Below, piece by piece: positions 1 through 8,797 of a DNA stretch of 16,202 nt (positions are counted from its first letter, which is position 1; each line of letters opens with the position of its first letter). The position numbers and the translations under genes were made by a program. This DNA is from an uncultured Oxalobacteraceae bacterium (GTDB lineage: Bacteria; Pseudomonadota; Gammaproteobacteria; Burkholderiales; Burkholderiaceae). The notes under the pieces are model-generated. The model made no database searches. It was not told the DNA's origin and worked only from the letters and a program-made list of their open reading frames with translations. The stretch spans positions 1 to 16,202 of the forward strand of contig CAMLDH010000054.1 of NCBI GenBank assembly GCA_946478765.1, given 5' to 3'.

Positions 1-835
1 CCATCAAACTGGACAAGCGTCCGGTGGTCGCCCAGTCCCAACCATTCGTGATACCGAACAACATGCCGGCCCTGAAAGCATCGCCACAACCGGTAGGGTC
101 GACCACCTTATCCACAGTCACGCATGGGATGTCGATTTTCTGGCCGCCGGTGAAAATCTCTGCGCCTTGTTCACCGCGCGTGACGATCAATGCCGATACC
201 CGCTGCGCGATTTCTTTCAGCGTCAGCCCGGTGCGCTCGGTCAATAGTTCAGCTTCGTAATCATTGACGGCCAGGTAGGTGGCGAGCTCAATGAAATGCT
301 GCAGCTCGACGCCGCTAAACATTGGCAAACCCTGACCAGGATCAAAGATGAACGGGATTTTCAGATCCACGCAATCCGTTGCATGTTGCAGCATGCCGTC
401 GCGGCCGTCAGGCGCAACGATGGCGAGCTTGACTGCACCGGCTTCGGCCACCTTGTTTTGATGCGACATGGTCATGGCGCCGGGGTGGAATGCGGTGATC
501 TGATTGCTGTCGGCATCGGTCGTAATGAATGCTTGTGCGGTATACGACGATTCGATGGTTTGTATGCAGCGCCTTGAAATCTGCAGGCGCTCCAGACGGT
601 CGATGTAGGGGCCGCTGTCCTGGCCGACGGTCGCCATGATCAATGGATCGCCGCCCAGCAGTTTCAGGTTATAAGCGATGTTGCCCGCACAGCCGCCGAA
701 TTCGCGCCGGATGGACGGCACCAGAAAGGCGACATTGATCTTGTGCAGTTGATCGGCCAGCAGCGCTTCTGAAAAGCGGCCTCCGAAGGACATGATGGTG
801 TCGAAAGCAATCGAGCCGCAGATTAAGGAAGTCAT
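1..835 (-). CDS. PfkB-family carbohydrate/adenosine kinase, 3' end beyond window
   Basis: Cytoplasmic small-molecule kinase that phosphorylates a sugar or nucleoside with ATP. I translated 278 codons from the ATG at 833-835 to the window edge with no stop, so a C-terminal piece is missing (family members are usually about 300-315 residues). The first PfkB signature is visible as FGGCAGNIAYNL (about residues 47-58). The second is DPTGCGDAF (246-254), in which Asp252 should be the catalytic base and the GCGD stretch the anion hole. The start MTSLICGSIAFD is typical of the adenosine-kinase-like subgroup. The substrate cannot be read from the sequence; adenosine, ribose or another sugar are all possible. 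It is the last leftward gene, 50 bases after the DUF3426 gene. The upstream ribosome binding site is weak. The family is sure, the substrate unknown. Confidence 0.9.
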   Translation of the reverse strand, partial: MTSLICGSIAFDTIMSFGGRFSEALLADQLHKINVAFLVPSIRREFGGCAGNIAYNLKLLGGDPLIMATVGQDSGPYIDRLERLQISRRCIQTIESSYTAQAFITTDADSNQITAFHPGAMTMSHQNKVAEAGAVKLAIVAPDGRDGMLQHATDCVDLKIPFIFDPGQGLPMFSGVELQHFIELATYLAVNDYEAELLTERTGLTLKEIAQRVSALIVTRGEQGAEIFTGGQKIDIPCVTVDKVVDPTGCGDAFRAGMLFGITNGWDWATTGRLSSLM

Positions 836-885
836 GAAAATTTACCGAATGAATGGTTTGTGTTTATAGGAGGGGGCAATCAGTC

Positions 886-2097
886 TCAAGGATAAAACAG
901 ATACACCCGGTAGCCCGATGGTTTCAATTGCGACAGCGCAAAGAATAATTTCACGGACTGTTCGGACACGGGGCCAAATCCCTGCGCCAAATCCTGGTTG
1001 GCAGGCAAATACTCGCGCGGCGTGAACACCCGGCGCGCCAGCGGCTTTTCATTGGCATCGTTGAGCGTCAATTCGATACTCGGCCATGCCTGCGCCGTGG
1101 CGCCATGATTGCGCAAAAGGGCCGTGAATGTAAACAGTCCGTTGCCGGCTGCAAGCGTTTGCAACTCGCTCGATTCGATCGAGACTGCGTCAATCTGTGC
1201 TGCCAAGTCCAGGCTGCAGCCGATTGCCAGGCATGCTTGCGCCAATACCGGTTTTACTTGCGGGAGCTGCGTTGCGATCTGACTGCGGAACACGTAGGCG
1301 CCTTGTGCAACCAATCCGATCGACAAAATAACAGAACCGATCGCCATCAGGATACGCAGGACGGCGCCAAATTGCTGTTTGCGCCGTCCGCGTTTGACGA
1401 AGCCCGGCTCTTCCGATGCAGACAGGTCCGACTCGTCCGTATCCAGCGCATCTAGCGGGTCCAACTGAAGGGTGCCAAGCGGATGGCGATGCGGCTTGTG
1501 CTGCAAGGCGTCGATTGCGTCCGCAATCGGATCGGGGGCATCGGTTTCTTTCGCGGCGGCGGCCGTGCTTTCTGCGGCGCTCTCGTTGGACATGATGTCG
1601 TCAACTGCGCCTTGCTGCGTGCCATCCTCGGTATCGGTATCGGTATCGGTATCGGTATCGGTATCGGCTTCGGCTTCGCTGCTGCTGCTGAAATCCATCA
1701 GCGTCATGCGCTGAAAAGGATCATCGGCGCTCGGGTTGGCGCTTAGCGTTGAATCGCGCTCAGATTGGATGGGCGATGGTCGCGAGGAAATCTTGGCGGA
1801 TTCCGCTTTTTCGTCGGCGTCCGCCGCTTGCGCATCCGCTACGTTAGGTGCAATGATTGCCGACGCAACTTCGGCAGTCGCTTCTGGCGTTTCGTCTGCA
1901 AGAAAATTTTCCCGGTGCTCGTCCAGCATTGCCGGTGCAGGGGCCGCCACCGCTTCGTCCGGCCGCAGCAAATGCTCAATTCCGTTGAAAATTTCTTTGC
2001 ATGCGCCGCAACGTACCAACCCGGCACGCAATTTCAGCTGATCCTGAACGACGCGAAACGTCGTATGGCAATATGGGCATCGGGTCGCTAATGCCAT
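886..2097 (-). CDS. Zinc-ribbon and DUF3426 membrane protein
   Basis: 403 residues, function unknown. The N-terminus is an MJ0042-type zinc ribbon with Cys7, Cys10, Cys30 and Cys33. Residues 45-240 are a long acidic, Ala/Ser/Asp-rich, probably disordered linker. It holds a (Asp-Thr)6 run at 145-156 preceded by Glu-Ala-Glu-Ala. One membrane segment lies at about 245-268, after a basic GRRK patch. The last 130 residues are a DUF3426 domain, presumably periplasmic given the inside-positive charge. The ATG is 3 bases after the prmA stop and has no clear Shine-Dalgarno sequence, so translation probably depends on prmA. Position next to prmA is typical of Burkholderiales. The family call is firm. 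A role in sensing zinc or envelope state would be a guess. Confidence 0.9.
   Translation of the reverse strand: MALATRCPYCHTTFRVVQDQLKLRAGLVRCGACKEIFNGIEHLLRPDEAVAAPAPAMLDEHRENFLADETPEATAEVASAIIAPNVADAQAADADEKAESAKISSRPSPIQSERDSTLSANPSADDPFQRMTLMDFSSSSEAEADTDTDTDTDTDTEDGTQQGAVDDIMSNESAAESTAAAAKETDAPDPIADAIDALQHKPHRHPLGTLQLDPLDALDTDESDLSASEEPGFVKRGRRKQQFGAVLRILMAIGSVILSIGLVAQGAYVFRSQIATQLPQVKPVLAQACLAIGCSLDLAAQIDAVSIESSELQTLAAGNGLFTFTALLRNHGATAQAWPSIELTLNDANEKPLARRVFTPREYLPANQDLAQGFGPVSEQSVKLFFALSQLKPSGYRVYLFYP
1629..1676. repeat. Hexanucleotide microsatellite in the DUF3426 gene
   Basis: Six perfect tandem copies of CGGTAT (1629-1664) are followed by two copies of the variant CGGCTT (1665-1676). 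On the coding (minus) strand they encode (Asp-Thr)6 preceded by Glu-Ala-Glu-Ala. The unit is 6 bases, so gain or loss of copies keeps the reading frame and only changes the length of the acidic linker. Confidence 0.95.
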
Positions 2098-2100
2098 TTG

Positions 2101-3021
2101 CTATTGCGGCGTATGGTCCAGGCTGCCGGCCAATGCGACCCAGCCATCGCGCTCGGCCCACACGCTCAGCCTGATGAAGGGCGCATAGGCTGCCATTACC
2201 TCATCCGCCTGGCGCGCCAGGATGCCGGACAATACCAGAGCACCGGCCGGCGCGATGCGGCCGGACAGCATCGGCGCCATCAGCTTCAATGGACTGGACA
2301 GGATGTTGGCGACCACGATATCGAATGTTCGGGCAGCTACCGTGTTGGAGAATTGTTCCGGCAAATAATAGGCGATGTCGCAGTGATTGCGCTCGCTGTT
2401 ATAGTGCGCCGATTCGATCGCCTGCGGGTCGATATCGACGCCGATGACGTCGGCCGCGCCCAGTTTTTTGGCAACCATCGCTAGAATGCCGGAACCGCAT
2501 CCGTAGTCGAGCACCGACAAACCGTGCGGCGCATGCGTCTCCAGCCATTCCATGCACAATCGGGTAGTCGGATGGCTGCCGGTGCCGAACGCGAGTCCTG
2601 GATCGAGTTCCAGTATCAGGCCGTTCGGGTCGGGGGCATCGTGCCAGCTCGGCACCACCCATATGTTTTTGCCGATATGGATTGGATCGAACTGCGATTG
2701 CGTCAGGCGCACCCAGTCCTGCTCCGCCACCGGACGCAGGGTATATGGCATGGCGTCGGTCGGCAGGCCGCACGTATCGGCTGCCGCCGCGACAAGCGCC
2801 GCATGGTCGGCGTCGGCTGGCGTCAGGGCCACTACGCGGCTGCGTTCCCATGCGGCTTGTTCCGGCTCCATGCCGGGCTCGCCGAATAGGGGTTGCTCCG
2901 CGTCGGTGCCTTCGTCGGCATCTTCCACCGACACCGATAGTGCGCCCGCATCCATCAATGCATCGGACAACGCCTCTGCATGGCTGCGTGCGACTTCGAT
3001 GACGATTTCAATCCAGCTCAT
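2101..3021 (-). CDS. prmA: Ribosomal protein L11 methyltransferase
   Basis: Cytoplasmic S-adenosylmethionine-dependent enzyme that trimethylates ribosomal protein L11. It has 306 residues from the ATG at 3019-3021, close to the usual 295-300. The N-terminus [10 protein letters not shown] matches the L11-binding domain. The class I methyltransferase core shows [15 protein letters not shown] (139-153), the SAM loop [10 protein letters not shown] (171-180), the acidic VIGVDIDP strand (192-199) and VANILSSPL (237-245), all typical of PrmA. An in-frame extension to 3135 exists but would lie inside accC, and its residues look non-native. The chosen start is 10 bases after the accC stop with a TAAGG-type ribosome binding site. 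It follows accB-accC, a common betaproteobacterial arrangement. Confidence 0.96.
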   Translation of the reverse strand: MSWIEIVIEVARSHAEALSDALMDAGALSVSVEDADEGTDAEQPLFGEPGMEPEQAAWERSRVVALTPADADHAALVAAAADTCGLPTDAMPYTLRPVAEQDWVRLTQSQFDPIHIGKNIWVVPSWHDAPDPNGLILELDPGLAFGTGSHPTTRLCMEWLETHAPHGLSVLDYGCGSGILAMVAKKLGAADVIGVDIDPQAIESAHYNSERNHCDIAYYLPEQFSNTVAARTFDIVVANILSSPLKLMAPMLSGRIAPAGALVLSGILARQADEVMAAYAPFIRLSVWAERDGWVALAGSLDHTPQ

Positions 3022-3031
3022 GTGCCCAACC

Positions 3032-4414
<1,383 letters not shown>

Positions 4415-4433
4415 GGTGGGGAGGTGTTGCTCC

Positions 4434-4465
4434 GTTATAAGGATTTAAGCGAAGTTAAGCGATAA
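4434..4465 (-). promoter_or_regulatory. Possible internal promoter upstream of accC
   Basis: On the minus strand a good -10 hexamer TATAAC (4434-4439) lies 20 bases downstream of a poor -35 candidate TTATCG (4460-4465). The spacer contains the 14-base motif shared with the aroQ promoter. The 20-base spacing is long, and the GGAG before accC would sit at or before the predicted start point, so this is a weak call. Confidence 0.2.
4445..4458 (-). promoter_or_regulatory. Shared 14-base motif, accC copy (putative operator)
   Basis: On the minus strand the bases read TTAACTTCGCTTAA, with TTAA at both ends around a 6-base core. It differs by one base from the copy upstream of aroQ at 5524-5537. 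It sits 30 bases upstream of the accC ATG, in the spacer of a possible promoter. The protein that would bind it is unknown. Confidence 0.35.
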
Positions 4466-4473
4466 AGAATGCG

Positions 4474-4497
4474 GGCGTTTGCAAGCTGCAAAACGCC
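4474..4497 (-). terminator. Intergenic hairpin after accB (attenuator or processing site)
   Basis: A stem of 10 base pairs with one bulged A: GGCGTTTGCA (4474-4483) against TGC-A-AAACGCC (4487-4497), loop AGC. It starts 12 bases after the accB stop in the direction of transcription. The transcript after it reads CGCATTCTTT, too few consecutive U for a strong intrinsic terminator. It is therefore more likely a partial terminator or RNA-stability element between accB and accC. Confidence 0.45.
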
Positions 4498-4509
4498 GGC
4501 GCAGCCTGC

Positions 4510-4962
4510 TTAACCGATCACGAATAACGGCTGACCAAACTCGACCGGTTGGCCGTTTTCCACCAGAATTTGCGTAATGATGCCGGTTGCATCGGCATCG
4601 ATTTCATTCAACAGCTTCATCGCTTCGATAATGCACAGCGTGTCGCCTTCTTTCACCGCGGCGCCGATTTCCACAAAAGGCGGGGAGCCGGGCGCAGAGG
4701 ATCGGTAGAATGAACCGACCATTGGCGATTTGACAATGTGGCCTTGTAATTCGACCGCTGCGGCAATCGGTGCTGCTACGGGCACCGTCGCAGCAGCAAT
4801 GTGTTGCGGCGCTGCCTGCGGCTGCATCATCACTAGTTGATTTTGCGGCATAGCAGAGGATTTAACGATACGGACCTTGCTTTCGCCTTCGGTGACTTCC
4901 AGTTCGGCGATGTCTGATTCGGCGACCAGGTCGATCAGCGTCTTGAGTTTTCGTAAATCCAT
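4510..4962 (-). CDS. accB: Biotin carboxyl carrier protein of acetyl-CoA carboxylase
   Basis: Carries carboxybiotin between AccC and the carboxyltransferase subunits. It has 150 residues, normal for the family. The N-terminus [20 protein letters not shown] is the standard AccB start. An Ala/Pro/Gln-rich flexible linker runs from about 37 to 70. The C-terminal biotinyl domain (about 73-150) contains EAMKLLNEI, with Lys116 the expected biotinylation site, and PMVGSFYRS. The ribosome binding site GAGGGA lies just before the ATG. It is followed by accC and preceded by aroQ at 81 bases. The gap before it has a perfect TATAAT on the coding strand, so it may also be transcribed on its own. Confidence 0.98.
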   Translation of the reverse strand: MDLRKLKTLIDLVAESDIAELEVTEGESKVRIVKSSAMPQNQLVMMQPQAAPQHIAAATVPVAAPIAAAVELQGHIVKSPMVGSFYRSSAPGSPPFVEIGAAVKEGDTLCIIEAMKLLNEIDADATGIITQILVENGQPVEFGQPLFVIG

Positions 4963-5011
4963 GTGAAATCCCTCGGAATTATTTGATGAGTTATGGTTGG
5001 ATATTGCGACA

Positions 5012-5040
5012 ATTATATGCTGTTTGCGGACAGATACTAA
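5012..5040 (-). promoter_or_regulatory. Possible promoter for accB-accC
   Basis: On the minus strand a perfect -10 TATAAT (5012-5017) stands 17 bases after a weak -35 TTAGTA (5035-5040, 3 of 6 consensus). It lies in the aroQ-accB gap and would give a leader of about 40 bases before the accB ATG. Confidence 0.35.
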
Positions 5041-5043
5041 AAA

Positions 5044-5481
5044 TTAGAGCTTTTTGAGCGCGAAATCGAGTGCGGCGCGATAGCCTTCGACACCCAGTCC
5101 GCAGATGACGCCGGTGGCGATTCCGGACAGGTAAGAGTGATGACGGAATGCTTCGCGTTGGTGAATATTGGAGATATGGACTTCGATAAACGGAATGGCG
5201 ACCGCTGCCAGCGCGTCACGCAATGCGACGCTGGTATGGGTAAAGGCGCCTGGATTGATCACGATCGCGTCTACGCCTTCCGTCCTGGCGGCCTGGATAC
5301 GGTCAATCAACGCGCCCTCGTGATTGCTTTGGAAGCTCGCAAGCGCGGCTCCCGCGGCGGCGGCCTGTACAGTGGCCGCCTGTTCGATATCGGCCAGCGT
5401 GCTTGATCCATAAACTTCAGGCTCACGCGTACCCAGCAGATTCAGGTTGGGGCCGTTGAGCAGAAGGATGTTTTTTGCCAT
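5044..5481 (-). CDS. aroQ: 3-dehydroquinate dehydratase, type II
   Basis: Cytoplasmic shikimate-pathway enzyme that converts 3-dehydroquinate to 3-dehydroshikimate by trans elimination, acting as a dodecamer. It has 145 residues, the usual size. It shows [17 protein letters not shown] (9-25), with Arg19 and the catalytic Tyr24, then [17 protein letters not shown] (75-91) with Asn76 and His82, and [10 protein letters not shown] (101-110) with His102. These match known active-site residues of type II enzymes. The start at 5479-5481 follows a GGAG ribosome binding site at a spacing of about 11 bases. It is the first gene after a plausible promoter and is followed by accB. The pairing of aroQ with accBC is common in proteobacteria. 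Confidence 0.98.
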   Translation of the reverse strand: MAKNILLLNGPNLNLLGTREPEVYGSSTLADIEQAATVQAAAAGAALASFQSNHEGALIDRIQAARTEGVDAIVINPGAFTHTSVALRDALAAVAIPFIEVHISNIHQREAFRHHSYLSGIATGVICGLGVEGYRAALDFALKKL

Positions 5482-5514
5482 CGAGATACAACTCCGTTTG
5501 ACGAGAATGCGCGC

Positions 5515-5544
5515 ATTTTGCCGTTAAACGAAGTTAATTGGCAA
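5515..5544 (-). promoter_or_regulatory. Predicted sigma-70 promoter for aroQ-accB-accC
   Basis: On the minus strand -35 TTGCCA (5539-5544, 5 of 6 consensus) and -10 CAAAAT (5515-5520, 4 of 6) are 18 bases apart. A transcript would start near 5508, about 27 bases before the aroQ ATG. The spacer is almost filled by the 14-base motif at 5524-5537, a position suited to a repressor. Confidence 0.4.
5524..5537 (-). promoter_or_regulatory. Shared 14-base motif, aroQ copy (putative operator)
   Basis: On the minus strand the bases read TTAACTTCGTTTAA, one mismatch from the copy before accC (4445-4458). It lies entirely between the predicted -35 and -10 elements of aroQ. An operator role is an inference from position and recurrence only. 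Confidence 0.35.
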
Positions 5545-5563
5545 GAAAAAACACGCTAAAATA

Positions 5564-6085
5564 TTAAAGCAACAATAGATCTTTGCGTAATTCTTCGAGT
5601 CTCAGGCGACCCAAATAGGTTTTCCTGATTTTTCCGTCAGAACCGACCAGAACGGTAAAAGGCAAGCCCCCCGCCTGATTGCCGAATTGTCTGGATAGAT
5701 CGGTACCGCTCATGCCGGCCACATACAGCGGGTAACTGATTCTATATTTTGACGAAAACTCTGCGATATTTGACGCGGAATCAATCCCGATGCCAAGAAT
5801 CTGGATGTTTTTATTGGCAACTTCAGTTTGGAGTGCAGAAAGCTCGGGCATTTCCTGTACGCAGGGCGTGCACCAGGTTGCCCAAAAATTCACCACCAGA
5901 CTTTTACCCTTCCATTGCGATAATGATTGCGCCTGACCTTGTGCATTTGTCATCGACTGGGTAAACAGATCGGCGACCGCAGTATTTTCCGGTGCGGCCA
6001 GTGTAAGGCGCTTGACACCGAAATAAATGCCTATTGCGACAAACAAAATGGCAATAGCTGCATATAAAAAGATATGTCGTTTCAT
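5564..6085 (-). CDS. TlpA-like membrane-anchored thiol:disulfide oxidoreductase
   Basis: Periplasmic thioredoxin-fold protein, probably a reductant for cytochrome c maturation or another periplasmic thiol target. It has 173 residues. One N-terminal membrane segment (about 5-23, after the positive start MKRH) acts as an uncleaved anchor or signal. The AhpC/TSA-TlpA fold follows, with FWATWCTPC: Cys72 and Cys75 form the CxxC pair. The cis-proline loop is in GGLPFTVLVGSDG. Its ATG overlaps the stop of the upstream 205-residue protein by 4 bases (ATGA), so the two are translationally coupled. It is followed by 82 bases and aroQ. The exact partner cannot be told, so I leave out a symbol; resA- or tlpA-type are both possible. 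Confidence 0.92.
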   Translation of the reverse strand: MKRHIFLYAAIAILFVAIGIYFGVKRLTLAAPENTAVADLFTQSMTNAQGQAQSLSQWKGKSLVVNFWATWCTPCVQEMPELSALQTEVANKNIQILGIGIDSASNIAEFSSKYRISYPLYVAGMSGTDLSRQFGNQAGGLPFTVLVGSDGKIRKTYLGRLRLEELRKDLLLL

Positions 6086-6699
6086 TTCGCGCTGCTTTCG
6101 ATGATTAATGCTCTGACCGTCTCGATGCCCGCGCGCTCCGGGCGTCCTGTAGCCCTTGATTTGACTGCGCCGCGCAAATCATCCGTTTCATACAGCGCGA
6201 GATGGATGCCCTCGTTGCTCCACATGAAACTGACGGTTTCGACCGGCTCGCTGCGGCCCTTGAAATGCGCGCTTTCGGAGACGTCGAAATGGATGTTCTT
6301 GTTTAACAGGAAAATTTCAACGTCTTTTGGACTTTCGGCAAACAAGTGCAAATGAATATCGGAATGCTCGCCGGCGGTTCCGTTCAGTACCGCGCCGGTC
6401 AGGTAGGGCGCGAATTGTGCCAGTTCCTGCATCATCTTCAATGCCAACTTGCGCAAATGCAGCAGGCGCGCCGGTTGCGTATCGCTAAAAAACAGTTCGT
6501 TATAGATCCGTACCTCGTCCTCAACCTGCGCATTGTCTGGCAAGATATCGCCTCGCACTTTGGCATCCCCGAGGATTTGTTTTGCCGCCTTGCGCTTGGC
6601 CGTGCCGTAATCGGCGCCATCTTCGGCAATCATGCGTGCGGCCGCCGCGGCGATCTCCGCGCGCAGCGATTCAATGTCTGAGGGGTAATTGGTTGCCAT
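6082..6699 (-). CDS. Conserved protein of unknown function, possible degenerate nucleotidyltransferase fold
   Basis: 205 residues, soluble, with no signal peptide or membrane segment. I do not recognise a named family. The N-terminal 100 residues look helical and charged. At 102-120 there is GAVLNGTAGEHSDIHLHLF, which resembles the Gly-Ser...Asp-x-Asp motif of minimal nucleotidyltransferases. Here it has Gly-Thr and Asp114-x-His116, so the second metal-binding acid is missing and activity is doubtful. A later VSFMWSNEGIHLALYE strand could hold the third position. It is first in the leftward operon, starting at 6697-6699 with only a weak ribosome binding site, and is coupled to the TlpA-like gene by a 4-base overlap. 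It is a real gene by codon pattern and context; its role is open. Confidence 0.8.
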   Translation of the reverse strand: MATNYPSDIESLRAEIAAAAARMIAEDGADYGTAKRKAAKQILGDAKVRGDILPDNAQVEDEVRIYNELFFSDTQPARLLHLRKLALKMMQELAQFAPYLTGAVLNGTAGEHSDIHLHLFAESPKDVEIFLLNKNIHFDVSESAHFKGRSEPVETVSFMWSNEGIHLALYETDDLRGAVKSRATGRPERAGIETVRALIIESSAK

Positions 6700-6836
6700 G
6701 ACGTGCTTGCGACTCTCGGACGCGCAAGCCTGCGGGTCGGGTAAAATCTCGTTATTCCACTAATTTGTTGTGGACAGAGTAGGGCGATGCTTGCGCATGC
6801 GCTGTTCGTCTGTTCCGCAATACGAAGAATTGTACA
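6700..6836. other. Divergent intergenic region between the unknown protein and mpl
   Basis: The 137 bases must hold the promoters for both directions, but I find no convincing -35/-10 pair on either strand. Visible items are a perfect palindrome GCGCATGCGC (6793-6802) and an AT-rich stretch (6738-6770) with TAAAAT. TACAAT at 6833-6838 overlaps the mpl start and cannot serve that start as a -10. Confidence 0.6.
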
Positions 6837-8216
6837 ATGCATATTCACATCCTGGGCATTTGCGGCACCTTTATGGGTGGACTCGCGGTGCTGGCCAAAG
6901 AGGCCGGCCACAAAGTCACCGGCTGCGATGCCAACGTGTATCCCCCAATGAGTACGCAGCTCGAAGCGCAAGGCATCGAACTGATCGAAGGCTTTGGTCC
7001 GGAGCAAATCAATCTGAAACCCGATCTTTTCGTCATCGGCAACGTCGTCTCGCGCGGCAATCCGTTGATGGAAGAAATCCTCAACCGCGGTTTGCCTTAC
7101 GTCTCGGGCCCGCAGTGGATCGGGGAACATATTCTCTATAACAAGTGGGTGCTGGCTGTCGCCGGTACCCATGGCAAAACGACGACTTCATCAATGCTGG
7201 CGTGGATACTGGAAGACGCCGGCTATCACCCGGGATTCCTGATCGGCGGCGTGCCGATGAATTTCGGCATTTCGGCGCGGCTGTCGGGCAAGGTCGCTGA
7301 TTCCGACTTTTTCGTGATCGAAGCCGACGAATACGACACCGCGTTTTTCGACAAGCGCAGCAAGTTTGTCCACTACCGCGCGAAAACGGCGATCCTGAAC
7401 AATCTTGAATACGACCACGCCGATATTTTCCCCGACCTGGGCGCGATTGAAACCCAGTTCCATCATCTGGTGCGCACCGTGCCCGGCATCGGGCGCTTGG
7501 TCGTTAATGGCACGGAAGCGTCATTGCAGCGGGTGATCGAGCGTGGTTGCTGGAGCGATAAAGAATGGTTTGGCGCTGGCCGGCATGCGGATTGGGTCAT
7601 TCGCACGCATGACGATGGCGACTTCGATGTTTTCTTTAAAGGTGAAGCGCAAGGCACCGTCGAATGGCCGCTTACCGGCGAACATAACCGCTTGAATGCT
7701 CTGGCCGCGATTGCCGCCGCACGTCACGTCGGCGTGCCGCCGGCGCAAGCGATCGAGTCGCTTGCCAGATTCGAGAATGTCAAACGCCGGATGGAGTTGC
7801 GCGGCGTAGTCAAGGATGTCGCGGTGTATGACGACTTCGCGCATCATCCGACCGCGATTGCGACGACGGTGGCCGGTCTGCGCAAGAAAGTCGGCAACGC
7901 GCGGATTCTCGCGGTACTGGAACCGCGCTCCAATACGATGAAGCTCGGCGCGATGAAGGACGCGTTGCCTGGCAGTCTGGCCGATGCCGATCTGGTATTC
8001 GGTTACGGCGTCAAAGGCAGCGGCAAAGACGCGCTGGGCTGGAATCTGGGCGAGGCATTGGCGCCCTTGGGCGCAAAGGCGCAAGCGTTCGATGAGATGA
8101 ATGGATTGGTGCAGGCGATTGGGCAATCGGCGCAGCCGGGCGACCATATTCTCGTGATGAGCAATGGCGGGTTTGGCGGCGTGCATCAGAAAATCCTGGA
8201 CGCATTGTCGACATGA
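6837..8216 (+). CDS. mpl: UDP-N-acetylmuramate:L-Ala-gamma-D-Glu-meso-DAP ligase
   Basis: Cytoplasmic Mur-ligase family enzyme that joins the tripeptide L-Ala-gamma-D-Glu-meso-DAP, recovered from old murein, to UDP-MurNAc, so recycled peptides re-enter peptidoglycan synthesis. It has 459 residues, close to the E. coli length. The N-terminal Rossmann-like domain starts MHIHILGICGTFMGGLA, nearly identical to known Mpl. The ATP loop is GTHGKTTTSS (110-119). FENVKRRMELRG and YDDFAHHPTAI are the Mpl/MurC-type C-terminal motifs. The GICGTFMGG start separates it from MurC. The ATG at 6837 has a weak GAAGA ribosome binding site. It is the first gene of the rightward run, and its stop overlaps the next start (ATGA). 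Confidence 0.97.
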   Translation: MHIHILGICGTFMGGLAVLAKEAGHKVTGCDANVYPPMSTQLEAQGIELIEGFGPEQINLKPDLFVIGNVVSRGNPLMEEILNRGLPYVSGPQWIGEHILYNKWVLAVAGTHGKTTTSSMLAWILEDAGYHPGFLIGGVPMNFGISARLSGKVADSDFFVIEADEYDTAFFDKRSKFVHYRAKTAILNNLEYDHADIFPDLGAIETQFHHLVRTVPGIGRLVVNGTEASLQRVIERGCWSDKEWFGAGRHADWVIRTHDDGDFDVFFKGEAQGTVEWPLTGEHNRLNALAAIAAARHVGVPPAQAIESLARFENVKRRMELRGVVKDVAVYDDFAHHPTAIATTVAGLRKKVGNARILAVLEPRSNTMKLGAMKDALPGSLADADLVFGYGVKGSGKDALGWNLGEALAPLGAKAQAFDEMNGLVQAIGQSAQPGDHILVMSNGGFGGVHQKILDALST

Positions 8217-8797
8217 TCCTGTATCTGCACGGATTCCGGTCGTCGCCGCATTCGTTCAAAGCACGTTTGATCGCCGCGCGCATGCAAGTGCTGGGCCGCA
8301 GCGCCGAATACCGCTGTCCGCAACTGCCGGCATCGCCGCGGGAGGCGATTGCCTTGGCATCGCATTTGGTACGCGAGATTGCACCGCACGACTTGACGCT
8401 GATCGGCTCGTCGCTCGGCGGTTATTACGCGACGTCGCTGGCGGAGCAAATCGGGTGCCGCGCGGTGCTGTTGAATCCGGCCGTCAAGCCGCCGCGTGAT
8501 CTGGCGCCCTACGTCGGCGTCACCACCGCCTATCATTCCGATGCATTATTTGAATTCAAGCGCGAATATATCGGCGAATTGACCGCGCTTGCGGTAGAGA
8601 AGATCACGCGCCCGGAGCGCTATTTTTTGCTGGCGGCCACGGGTGATGAAGTGCTGGACTGGCGCGAAATGGTCGAACACTATCCGCGCGCGCGGCATTG
8701 CGTGATCAATGGCAGCGACCATGGCATTGCCGATTTCAGCGAATATGTCGATGAGGTGCTGGCGTTTTGCGGTATCCCTATAGAGGGCCGCCGGTAA
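8213..8797 (+). CDS. YqiA-family alpha/beta-hydrolase esterase (UPF0227-like)
   Basis: 194 residues, cytoplasmic, predicted serine esterase acting on short acyl esters; the natural substrate is unknown. It begins MILYLHGFRSSP, which forms the oxyanion-side HGF motif. The nucleophile elbow is GSSLGG (65-70) with Ser67. Asp145 in TGDEVLDW and His170 in GSDHGI complete the triad. LLNPAVKP (86-93) is also typical of YqiA. The start overlaps the mpl stop by 4 bases (ATGA) and its own stop shares one base with the ubiC ATG (TAATG), so translation is coupled on both sides. Length and motif order agree with the family. Confidence 0.92.
   Translation: MILYLHGFRSSPHSFKARLIAARMQVLGRSAEYRCPQLPASPREAIALASHLVREIAPHDLTLIGSSLGGYYATSLAEQIGCRAVLLNPAVKPPRDLAPYVGVTTAYHSDALFEFKREYIGELTALAVEKITRPERYFLLAATGDEVLDWREMVEHYPRARHCVINGSDHGIADFSEYVDEVLAFCGIPIEGRR

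Noticed and set aside
1472..2091. Several rightward open frames opposite the DUF3426 gene
   Set aside because: They are low-complexity shadows of the acidic linker and hexamer repeat, with no independent support.
6833..6838. TACAAT as -10 box of the mpl promoter
   Set aside because: It overlaps the start codon, so a transcript from it would begin inside the gene.
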